Assembly (NCBI GenBank): GCA_023055425.1
Contig: JALGPY010000012.1
Span: 10,413,922 to 10,477,921, forward strand
Reading direction: 5' to 3'
Length of the DNA stretch: 64,000 nt
DNA from: Linanthus parryae
Lineage: Eukaryota > Streptophyta > Magnoliopsida > Ericales > Polemoniaceae
Shown: positions 11,916 through 21,900 of the stretch, piece by piece
Layout: every line of letters starts with the position of its first letter
How positions within the stretch are numbered: the stretch's first letter is position 1
Notes under the pieces: model-generated
Databases searched by the model: none
Told to the model about the DNA's origin: nothing
The model's input: the letters and a program-made list of their open reading frames with translations, nothing else
Made by a program: the position numbers and the translations under genes

Positions 11916-13945
11916 ACATCAACTTCCTCTTCTTCCTCTTTCATCACCACCACTTCTCCACCACAATCTCCACCGTCTCTTCTCCTCTTCCCGAACTGCT
12001 ACTACCGGAGGTAGCCACCAACACCAGGAGTAAAACGCACAAAACAATTTCGAAAAAGATGGAGTATCGAGTGAGAAATCCGAGTTTGAAGGTAAGAACC
12101 CTAGTTCGGTATTTCGTCGATTTCTCCCTTCTCGTTGCAACCCATCGAAATTAACCCACACATTCTTTTTCCTTGTGTTGAGGCGAGTCCGGGAAGCACA
12201 AGCATGGCCCCCAATTCGACAATTTTTGCTCCGGCCACCATGCATGCCGAACCCATCCGCCGTCAAACCTCTATAGCCACCGGATTCTTGGTAAGATCTC
12301 ATTTCTTGCTCATTTTTGTTGGGTATTGCACCAAAATGATCCTTAGGACACGAATAACCTATTTAGCAACCTCTAATCTGCCTAGAATGTGGTTAGGATC
12401 GAGTTTGATTCCTTGTTTCATCCATTTTGTTCGTTTTTTGGAACATAAAATGCCTATGTTCAAATGCTTTTATCTCCCTCGTTTTTGGTCTGTTTTGAAC
12501 GATCTTTAGCTTTCTGGAATCCTTGAAGAATTATCTAAAACTTTCTTGTTGATTTCTTGGTCCAATTCGATTTCTAACAAGCTTGAAATTGGGGTTAAAG
12601 TGGCTGTGTTCGTGTGTTCTAGCTTCAATGTTCATGTTGAGTTTTTCCTCACCTCCATTTTGATCCAACTTTGGACTCTTGTACCTTCCTCGTTTTTAAT
12701 CCGTTTTGATGGTTCTTAGCTTTCTGGAAAGCCTGGACATAGGTCTACAACTCTCTTTAAGATTTCTTTGTTTGATTTCAAGTCTAACCTGTCTAAATTT
12801 GGCCTTGAATAGGGCTGGTATCAGAGCATCGGTTCTCCGGTTAAAGTGCTTGATCGATTTTCATTAGTAGGGCATAAGAAAGATAAAATGTTTTCAAAAC
12901 TTAAAGTTGACTAGGATAACTCAATTGCGCAATAAATGAAGTAATCAAGCCGTCGGGGAGTTTGGGTACTTAAGTACTCTTGAACTCGATTTGTACCTTA
13001 CTTGTTAAGTGACTGTTAACTGCTTATTGATATGTGATCAATGCGAAAACGACTTGCTTATTTATATGTTTGTTATCCTATGAGCATGTTTTCTTACTAT
13101 ATAGAAATGATTTTTCATTGTCGTGTGATGCGTATGCACGTTCCCTTAATTGGTTATGTTATTTTATCGACATGAGAGTATCGACGTTCTGATTTAGAAG
13201 ACCATGAGACCTTTCATATTATACCTACGAGCGTGAATTTTTAGATTATATTTTGTTTTGTTTCATTTTGAGTTTATTTGACACGGTCATTTCCAAATTA
13301 GAAATTTTAAACAATAAATTATTTATTTAAACAAAAATGGTTTTCCAAATTATTGGGGTGTCGAGCTACCAAATGCCAAGTGATATGGACCACTTTGTTT
13401 AGCAGTCCGCTGGCGTGACTCTTAGTACGACGGTACTATGAGTTGTACCCGCTGTGTAGACTAAGTTGGAACATTTGAAACACATGCGAGTTGTGATGGA
13501 GAGACACGTTGTGTGACGACACATAGTGTTCTTTTCCCCCTCGTATGCTTGGAACATTTGAGGTGATTGGTTTATCTAATCCTATATAGGTAAGACAATA
13601 TTTTTCATTCAGATGAGCAAAGAAAACTGAAAAGTTTATTTCGATCTGAGTATTTTTCCTAAAAGCTTCGAGATTTGTTTAAATGCTATAAATATTTTGA
13701 ATCGCTTTGTAAACGTGATAACTAGTATGTTGGTCTAGACCTTTCAAAATTTGATGTCGACCCTTTACTTGGGTTAACTTTATATGAACTCCTACTGTGA
13801 CATGAGTGAGAAGAGACTTCAGCGATCCAGAGCTCAATCCTGTTAATATAGGTGATGCATGTGCATTAGCATTGCATACAACTTTCACGTGCATTAGTCC
13901 CACTCTCGTAAAGCATGTCATAGTTTCACAAAAATGTTTTATTTT

Positions 13946-13965
13946 AAGCTTCGGGGACGAAGCTT
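13946..13965 (+). other. Hairpin AAGCTTCG-GGGA-CGAAGCTT before a purine tract
   Basis: This is a perfect 8-bp stem with a GGGA loop. It is followed by TTTTAAGGGGGAT and an LTR-like start (TGTAATACTCC in most units). It recurs in the other units, for example near 11214, 32453, 33925, 36661 and 39390. In two late copies (near 42128 and 44840) the first arm reads AAGATTCG, which breaks one pair. Confidence 0.75.
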
Positions 13966-14250
13966 CGTTTTAAGGGGGATATAATTTAATACTCCGTATG
14001 TTAGTTGGGTGCTATTTTGTAATTTTGCAAGTTTGAGCTGGTATGCAGATAGATCTCGTCATGCGAAGAGTGAGATTGAGGAATTTCTTCCAGTTAAGGT
14101 ATTTCTAGCTGACCATCTAAGGAAGCCATCTCTTGGGAGCCGAACATCCTACGAGAGCGGTTTATGTGCTTGTCTGATTAAGTCTAATAGACTGAGTCGC
14201 TTTGCTGCATTCAACCTGCATTTCATGTATATGGGTAGGTGTAGTGTGAG

Positions 14251-14267
14251 ATCTTCGGGGACGAAGT
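14251..14267 (+). other. Second hairpin ATCTTCG-GGGA-CGAAGAT before the unit junction
   Basis: It has the same GGGA loop and CTTCG/CGAAG core as the hairpin about 300 bp upstream, but the outer stem bases differ on both sides together. Most copies read ATCTTCG...CGAAGAT; this copy has one arm mutated to CGAAGTT. It is followed by TTTTAAGGTGGGTAGAT and the next TGTAACACCCC. Confidence 0.7.
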
Positions 14268-15630
14268 TTCTTTTAAGGTGGGTAGATTGTAACACCCCTA
14301 ATTCCCAAGAGTGTTCTTAGTGCAATATCAAGACTTTGGGGGCGAATTTGTAAATAGTATGTCACGACTTTATAGTTGGCATTTTGGAGTGTTGGCGATA
14401 TTTGCAAGTTGTTAGAAAGATTTTGAAACACTACAGATGTTCGGGGTGGTTGTGCAATTATATGAAATTAAGTGGAACCTATAATTCTAGTTGTACCCAA
14501 AAGTTTGAAAAACTACACTTTCACCCCCTTGCATGTATGCCACATGTCAAACTCCTTGTGACATCTCAAGAGCTAGGGGCAACTCCACTGTCCCACTTCA
14601 CCATCTGCTGAAAGAAATAGAGAGAGAGAGAGAGACTACATCAATTTCATCTGCTTCCTCTTTCATCACCACCACTTCTCCACCACAATCACCACCGTCT
14701 CTTCTCCTCTTCCTGAAATGCGACTACCAGAGGTAGCCACCAACACAAGGATTAAAACGCACAAAACAATTTCGAAAAAGATAGAAAATCGAGTGAGAAA
14801 TCCGAGTTTGAAGGTAAGAACCCTAGTTCGGTATTTCGTCGATTTCTCCCTTCTCGTTGCAACCCATCGAAATTAACCCACGCATTCTTGTTCCTTGTGT
14901 TGAGGCGAGTCCGGGAAGCACAAGCATGGCCCCAATTTGACAATTTTTGCTCCGGCCACCATGCATGCCGAACCCATCCGCCGTCAAACCTCCATAGCCA
15001 CCGGATTCTTGGTAAGATCTCATTTCTTGCTCATTTTTGTTGGGTATTGCACCAAAATGATCCTTAGGACACGAATAACCTATTTAGCAACCTCTAATCT
15101 GCCCAGAATGTGGTTAGGATCGAGTTTGATTCCTTGTTTCATCCATTTTGTTCGTTTTTTGGAACAAAATCTGCCTATGTTCAAATGTTTGTATCTCCCT
15201 CATTTTTGGTCCGTTTTGAACGATCTTTAGCTTTCTGGAATCCTTGAAGAATTGTCTACAACTTTCGTGTTGATTTCTTGGTCCTATTCGATCTCTAACA
15301 AGCTTGAAATTGGGGTTAAAGTGGCTGTGTTCGTGTGTTCTAGCTTCAATGTTCATGCTGAGTTTTTCCTCACCTCGATTTTGATCCAACTTTGGACTCT
15401 TGTATCTTCCTCGTTTTTAATCCGTTTTGGATGGTTCTTAGCTTTCTGGAAAGCATGGACATAGCTCTACAACTCTCATTAATATTTCTTTGTTTGATTT
15501 CAAGTCTAACTTGTCTAAATTTGGCCTTGAATAGGGCTGGTATCAGAGCATCGGTTCTCCGGTTAAAGTGCTTGATCGATTTTCATTAGTATAGCATAAG
15601 AAAGATAAAATGTTTTCAAAACTTTAATTG

Positions 15631-15635
15631 ACTAG
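15631..15635 (+). other. Target site duplication ACTAG, left copy (right copy 31416-31420)
   Basis: ACTAG lies directly outside both LTRs of Tat-1. The uninterrupted sequence in sister units (for example near 10436 and 12910) contains a single ACTAG at this place. Confidence 0.95.
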
Positions 15636-16261
15636 TGTAGATACTGCTTTCTGACATGACAAATCTTGGCCACGTGGCAGCCATCTAGCACACCATATTG
15701 TGCTCCATACACACCGGATCACCAGCCGAGCTGATCCATGTGGGGGCTGCGAGACAGAGCCCTCGCATACCACTGCACGGGACTTGTAGGGACTTAGTGG
15801 TTTGGAGGCTAGAGTAAGCCCTGTCGCGTGCGAGCCAAGCCCGCACGCGACCTTTAGTAACTGTTTTGAGAGATTTATGGCACGAGCTCCATAAACCCAG
15901 TCAATCCGGTCAAACCCGGTCAACCTCGTAACGGTTCCGGTATTCGCGCACCACGTGCTCTAACGGTTCCTATATACTCGGGCGAACGTGCCGTTATGGT
16001 TAAGCTAATTAAGCCGCCATTAATGGGCGCATTAACCACACTACAACGGTCACGTTCTCCAGTATATATATATCGTCAACCTTTCCATACAAAGGAGAAC
16101 ACACTGCCATACGCGGAAGCTCTGCCAAACCTCTGTCTCTCTCTCAGACATTGCTACTGACTTACTCTCTCCCTACACACACCCCTATTCTTCCTGTGCG
16201 ATCCTTGATCCACTACACACGGTGTACACGGAGGTCTCCCCGCCGGAATCTCTTGTACACA
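15636..16261 (+). repeat. Tat-1 5' LTR (626 bp)
   Basis: It starts TGTAGATAC and ends TTGTACACA. It is identical in length to 30790-31415, with roughly five substitutions, near 15662, 15687, 15899, 15914 and 15933. Confidence 0.96.
15929..16072 (+). promoter_or_regulatory. Tat-1 LTR promoter region: TAACGGTTCC repeats, G-box, TATA
   Basis: TAACGGTTCC occurs at 15929-15938 and 15961-15970, with a CACGTG (G-box core) between them near 15952. The second repeat abuts TATATAC at 15971. A CAACGGTCA lies at 16044-16052, just before an alternating TATATATATA at 16063-16072. AACGG is the core of plant Myb3R/MSA-type mitotic elements, and CACGTG is bound by bHLH and bZIP factors. Which TATA is used cannot be told. 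The 3' LTR carries the same elements, except that its first repeat has a G-to-A change. Confidence 0.55.
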
Positions 16262-16264
16262 TTT

Positions 16265-16280
16265 TGGTGAACCCGACGTG
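16265..16280 (+). promoter_or_regulatory. Tat-1 primer binding site candidate
   Basis: TGGTGAACCCGACGTG begins three bases after the 5' LTR end. It starts with TGG, the complement of a tRNA CCA end. I cannot match it with confidence to one tRNA, so the primer is left unnamed. Confidence 0.65.
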
Positions 16281-16302
16281 AAACTTACCGGCAAAAGCAA
16301 CC

Positions 16303-18915
16303 ATGTCTCAGGAGGATGATGTCAGCAACCGATCGCCATCCACCGAAACTCCCTCGGGAGACGAGACCCGCCGTACTCCGACGACTCCCGGCGAAGCACC
16401 GACGTTAGAGTCTTTGGACGCCACCGTCCAAAGTCAGGCGAAAGCTCTCAAATCCCAATCTGCGCAATTAGAACAAATCTTGGCTGTTCTAGGCACCCTC
16501 GCGCCAAATCCTCCGCCGGCCACCGCTATCCCTCAAGGAGGAGGAACCCCCACTGCTCCAGGATTGGGAGTACCAGCCACACCTCCCAACCCTCATCTGC
16601 AGACTCCACCGTCGGCTGCGCAACTGCCTTCGGTTCAAGGATCAACGGCACAAATGCTGCCTCCTGCTGCTCACGCTCCTCAGCCCTCGGCTTTGGCGTC
16701 CAATCCAACTTTGCAGTACCCTTTGCCTCCCCCAACGATGATCTGGGGAAACGCGGGTGCTCAGTATGCTCCCAATCCTTCGGCGGCATATGTGTCGCCA
16801 CCGCCTACGGCAACCCCTCCGGCGACTACCGAGGGAAGCATTCCAGAATGCATGACGTCTTTGCAAAAGCGCGTGGACACCATCCTGGCTCATCAGTCAT
16901 TCGCGGATACCATTATCCCGAAGCTAGACAATGATCCACCTATTCCACGAGAGATCTATCTCATGCCTAACCCGGTGGGGTACAAGGCTCCCAAATGGGA
17001 TAAGTTTGAGGACGTCAATGGAAACGCTCATGAGCATGTCATGCGTTTCATTGATGTCATGGGTCCGTACGGAGCCGATTCCAAGCTGCTGATGCGAGAA
17101 TTCCCAAAATCTCCTGGGAACGTAGCATACAAATGGTACCGGACATTGGAGGCCGGATCCGTGAAGACTTGGGACGACATGGTCCAAAAGTTCTATACCA
17201 AGTTCTTTCAAATGGAGGAAAAGGTGACAATGATCCATCTCTCGCGGATGTACCAGAAGCGCGAGGAGGATGGGATCACCTTCATCAAGAAATTCCGGGC
17301 GAAATCCTTGGAGTGCAAAGATCCAATGCCCGAAAGCCGGCTCGTGGAGATATGCCTACAGTTCATGCGAGATGAATACAAAGGTATGCTTATCAATTTG
17401 CAAACACCTACGTTTTCAAAACTAATCGAATGCACGAAGAACATCGAGCCCATAGTCGAGAGACAGAAAAAGAAGAACGCTCCAGAACGACCTGCGAGCG
17501 GCACCACTTACAAGATCGGAAGGTTCAGCTACAAGCGGGGACGCGAAGCTGAGGTCAATACAGTTTCACCCCAGAAACAAGCAAAGGTTGTGAACTTCGA
17601 TGTACCGCCTCTGCCATGCTCGGTAGAGGAAGCGAGTGACCTCTGCAAACAGTGGCGCAAGGACGGCGTCCTGCCACCGCTCGAGAAAACACCCTCCAAG
17701 GAGATGGTGAGGGACCCAAAGTGGTGCGAGTACCACGGCAAGATCATGCATCCCACCGCCGAGTGCAAGAAACTCAGGTTCGCATTCGATCAGAAGATGA
17801 AGAACGGCGAGCTAATCGTCAGCGACAACAGGAAGGACGTGCGCAACAACCCACTTCCTGCCCATACAGAGTCAGGCTCGAAAGGCAAAGAGGTCGCCAT
17901 GATCTCGATCGTAGACTTGAAGGAAGTCGCAGAGGATGGTCTACCCATCATTGCTGAGGTCCATCAAGACGAAGATTATAGCATGGACACAGAGGATGAA
18001 CGTGCCGACCGCATGAAAGGGTCGCACGGCTTCAACAAATTCTTCGACGAGATGAATTTCTCCGAGAGGTGCCGGACTGATATGACAAAAGCAATCTTAA
18101 GGATAGCGGAAGACTACGAGGAGGACCTCGTGGTCTCCAACGGGAAAGTCATCAGGGCGTCTCGTTCCACAGAAAAGATCATGACCTTTTCTGCCAGCGA
18201 CAAGAAGACGGATGCGAGTCACCAGAGGCCTCTGTACGTGACCACCATCATCAATGGCGTCGAATTCAAGCGAGCATTCGTCGATGGCAGAGCAGCGGTC
18301 AACGTTGTTCCACTCCACACACTGAAGCTAGCAGGGATCCCCGAGCACAAGGTAGTCAAACGTCCATCTCCACTGGTGGGATTCGGGAGCGACTCTAGAA
18401 TGACGATCGGATGGATCCGCCTGGGCGTCCAGATTGGCAAGATCAAGTGCTCGGCGAAGTTCTATGTCATAGACGCGAACACCACATACCACATGATCAT
18501 AGGTCGAGCCTGGATTCATCGCTTCGACGCAGTCCCTTCAACGGCTCACCAGGTTATGAAAGCTATCTGGAACGACAGAATTGTCGAGATACCGGCTTCG
18601 ACTAACCCGTTCAACTTGGACGAAGCACATCTCATCGAGGCGGTGTGGTTCACTGAGATGGCGGACGAGCAAACACCCGGGCCTTTTAACCCTACTCCTT
18701 TACCTCTCTGGGAGGACATCAAGGACCAGTCACCTGCGGGCGTGATGGTGACAAGGGAAGATGCCAAGGAAAAGCCGCCTGCACGCGAAGAGGCGCCACG
18801 TATCGCATATCATCGAAAGAATGTGTACACCTTGAAGAGGATCGCAAAGCATGACCCCGAGGGCAAGGAGATAGAGAGCTTCTACGCCAATGGGAAGAAA
18901 TGCTATCGCATATGA
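16303..18915 (+). CDS. Tat-1 Gag-protease polyprotein (870 aa)
   Basis: The frame starts at ATG 16303, 41 bases after the LTR. Residues 1-210 are Pro/Ala/Thr-rich and low in complexity. A retrotransposon gag (capsid) domain follows at about 225-365 (motifs HEHVMRF, WYRTLE and FYTKFF). Near residue 474 is a zinc-knuckle-like CEYH...H...C (C-X2-H-X4-H-X4-C). An aspartic protease lies at about 640-750. Its active-site motif reads VDGRAAVN, not the usual D-[S/T]-G, although the flanking VNVVPL and IIGRAW are normal for the family. Gag would assemble the particle and the protease would mature it. The frame ends in TGA at 18913-18915 and pol resumes in the same frame 12 bases later. Confidence 0.93.
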   Translation: MSQEDDVSNRSPSTETPSGDETRRTPTTPGEAPTLESLDATVQSQAKALKSQSAQLEQILAVLGTLAPNPPPATAIPQGGGTPTAPGLGVPATPPNPHLQTPPSAAQLPSVQGSTAQMLPPAAHAPQPSALASNPTLQYPLPPPTMIWGNAGAQYAPNPSAAYVSPPPTATPPATTEGSIPECMTSLQKRVDTILAHQSFADTIIPKLDNDPPIPREIYLMPNPVGYKAPKWDKFEDVNGNAHEHVMRFIDVMGPYGADSKLLMREFPKSPGNVAYKWYRTLEAGSVKTWDDMVQKFYTKFFQMEEKVTMIHLSRMYQKREEDGITFIKKFRAKSLECKDPMPESRLVEICLQFMRDEYKGMLINLQTPTFSKLIECTKNIEPIVERQKKKNAPERPASGTTYKIGRFSYKRGREAEVNTVSPQKQAKVVNFDVPPLPCSVEEASDLCKQWRKDGVLPPLEKTPSKEMVRDPKWCEYHGKIMHPTAECKKLRFAFDQKMKNGELIVSDNRKDVRNNPLPAHTESGSKGKEVAMISIVDLKEVAEDGLPIIAEVHQDEDYSMDTEDERADRMKGSHGFNKFFDEMNFSERCRTDMTKAILRIAEDYEEDLVVSNGKVIRASRSTEKIMTFSASDKKTDASHQRPLYVTTIINGVEFKRAFVDGRAAVNVVPLHTLKLAGIPEHKVVKRPSPLVGFGSDSRMTIGWIRLGVQIGKIKCSAKFYVIDANTTYHMIIGRAWIHRFDAVPSTAHQVMKAIWNDRIVEIPASTNPFNLDEAHLIEAVWFTEMADEQTPGPFNPTPLPLWEDIKDQSPAGVMVTREDAKEKPPAREEAPRIAYHRKNVYTLKRIAKHDPEGKEIESFYANGKKCYRI

Positions 18916-18927
18916 AGGTGCGCGGGG

Positions 18928-21900
18928 ATGTCCTCACACGGGCATGGGGATGTCCCTGAGCAAATCAATCAAATCAAGCAAGTCGCGCTAACGGAAGAGC
19001 CAACACAAGGCACTCCAGACGAGAAACTCAAAGAAGCGCCTGAATGCATGGAAGATAGGCCAAGACCGCAAAAGCAAGAGCTAAAGGAAGTGTTCCTCAG
19101 CCCGAACGAGGAAAAGAAAAGGCCAGTCTTCCTGAGCGCGGACCTCACAAGCGAAGAGGAACAAGGACTGCTGCAGCTCCTAACTGAGTACAAGGACGTG
19201 TTCGCATGGGAATATGATGAGATGCCAGGTCTGGATACAAGCATCACCATGCACCGTTTAGACATCATCCCAGGGTCTAAACCGGTCAAGCAAAGCACCA
19301 GAAGCTTCAGGCCAGAACTCAACGTGAAGATCAAGCAGGAGATTGTCAAACTCCTAGATGCCAAGTTCATAGAGCCAAATCATCATCCCACATGGCTGGC
19401 CAACATCGTGCCGGTGGTGAAAAAGAACGGACAGCTTCGCATCTGCGTGGACTTCCGAGATCTCAATCGCTTCTGCCCTAAGGACGATTTCCCACTGCCC
19501 AACATCGATTTGCTTATCGATTCAACAGCAGGCCATCGCATGTTCAGTTTCATGGACAGTTTCAGCGGGTACAATCAAATCAAGATGGATCCCGAAGATG
19601 CGCGGAAAACTGCATTCATCACTCCTGTGGGGGTATTCAACTACACGGTAATGCCGTTCGGTCTTAAGAATGCGGGCGCAACCTATCAGCGGGCCATGAT
19701 GGCTCTGTTCCACGACATGATGCACAAAGAGGTGGAATTCTACGTGGATGACCTGGTGGTTAAATCCAAGCATGAAGCGGATCACCTTGCAGACCTGCGA
19801 AAGGTGTTCAACAGATGCAGGAACTTTCAACTGAAAATGAACCCCATGAAATGCGCGTTCGGCGTGACCTCGGGGAAGTTCTTGGGATGCGTGGTCCATC
19901 GCCAAGGGATCGAGCCTGACCCTGCGAAAGTGTCAGCCATCAACAGCATGACGCCACCCCATAACCAAAGTACCTTGAAAACATTCTTGGGAAAACTGTC
20001 GTACCTGCGGATATTCATCCCAGCAATTGCAGAAATCACATGCTGTTTCAGCACTCTTCTCAAGAAGGACGCCGCGTACAACTGGGCTCCGGACCACGAA
20101 GCTGCATTCGAAAAGCTGAAAGAGCTGCTCACGTCCTCAAAGATAATGATCGCGCCTCAGCTGGGATCACCGCTTCTGCTATATCTTACATCAACAAGGA
20201 GATCTATAGGAGCACTCTTGGCTCAGGAGTATGAAGGTCAAGAGAGGCCCATCTACTATATCTCTCGCATTGTGCAGCCTGCTGAATCAAGGTACACAGA
20301 CATCGAACGTCATTGCCTTGCTTTATTCTTTGTGATAGAAAAGTTGAGACACTATTTTGCATCACACAAAGTAGTGGTGGTCACCAAGAGCGACCCCATA
20401 AGATACTTGCTAACTCACACTACTCCGGGTGGGAGAGTGGCGAAATGGTACATGACCATCTCTCAATACGATATCACATGCGTGAAACCAAGAGCGATCA
20501 AGTCGCAGGCGGTAGCGGATCTGTTGGCACAGTTTCCCGACAACAGCCACGAACCCGTGATCGAAGAAGAGCTCGAAGGCCCTGAAATCTACGCAATCGA
20601 CGTGCCCTATTGGACCCTCCACTTCGACGGTTCGTCAACCAGGAAAGGCGGAGGCATTGGGATAGTCTTGACAAAACCGGATGGGGAAGTCATACAGATG
20701 TCCGCAAAGCTCAACTTCGCAGTCACAAACAACGAAGCGGAATACGAGGCTCTCATCGTGGGGCTCCGTGCGGCAAAATCCTTGGAAGTGAGCAACTTAA
20801 CAGTCATGGGAGATTCCAAGCTGATTGTTAAGCAAGCCTCGGGCGAATATGGTTTGAAGGAGATCAACCTCCTGTCTTATCGTACCCTAGTACAGAAACT
20901 GATGCAACAATTCTGCGATGTGAAGTACGAACACAAGCCTCGAGCAGACAACAGGCACGCAGACGCCTTAGCAACTCTGGGATCTAAGGTCAGCATAGAC
21001 AAATGCCCTGCAAGGATTTCCATCGAGGTGCGAACATCTTCGGCATTAACAGAAGATGCATGCGACGACGAACACATGGATGATGCAGACTGGCGGAAAG
21101 CAATCCTGCAAGCCATTACGAAAGGCACCAGCAGCGAAAGCTGGGCACTCACAAAAGGATACTGCATCCACGACAACACCCTTTACTACAAGGGTCCTGG
21201 AGGAATACTCATGCGGTGTGTCTCCGAGCAAGAGGGACAACAGCTGTTAGAAAAGATTCACCAACACGCTTGCGGAGAAAGCGAGGTGTCAATCTACAGA
21301 AAGGCTCAGAGATATGGCATTCATTGGCCAGGCATGTCAACAGCCGCAGCCCTGATACAAGGGAAGTGCGAAAGCTGCGCGCTAATCAAAGACTCTCTAC
21401 TCGTCGCCCTAACCGACGACGACACGGACTGGAGGAAGCCACTGTTTGATTTCCTCACCCAGGGCACCGTGCCCGAATCGAGGAAAGAGGCCGAAAAATT
21501 GAAAAGGAAAGCGTCTCGATACGTGGTACAGGAAAACCTGCTTTGGCGAAGAGGTCACGAGGGCAACTTGCTGCGATGTCTAGACGGCAGAGAAGCACAA
21601 GAAGTCATGGACCTTTCTCATCAGGTGGAGCATCAAGGAGGTGCGAAATTATGCAGACAGCTCCTCTCAATCGGATACTTCTGGCCCACAATGGAAGTCG
21701 ATTGCCGCACCAAAGTGCGACGCTGCCAAGAATGCCAATTCAAAGGGAACCTAGTGCACGCCCCCGCCGTGGACTTACATGCATTAGGGACGCCATGGCC
21801 ATTTCACACGTGGGCTCTGGACTTCATCGGTCCCATCCGACCGACGTCGCATGGGAACCATTTCATTCTCACCGCAACCGAGCTGTTCACCAAGTGGGTG

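Larger units (their letters stand above)
11556..14287 (+). repeat. Array unit 2 (2,732 bp)
   Basis: A full-length unit: TGTAACACCCC start, (GA)n at about 11880-11912, primer site at 12816-12827, a hairpin plus purine tract near 13946-13980 followed by TTTAATACTCC, and a second hairpin plus purine tract near 14251-14287. Confidence 0.88.

Noticed and set aside
16526..21240. Many minus-strand frames of 60-130 codons over Tat-1 gag and pol
   Set aside because: They are shadows of the + strand coding frames, with no splice structure or domain. The antisense gene at 25.8-30.1 kb was kept because its frames join through proper introns and contain a recognised domain.
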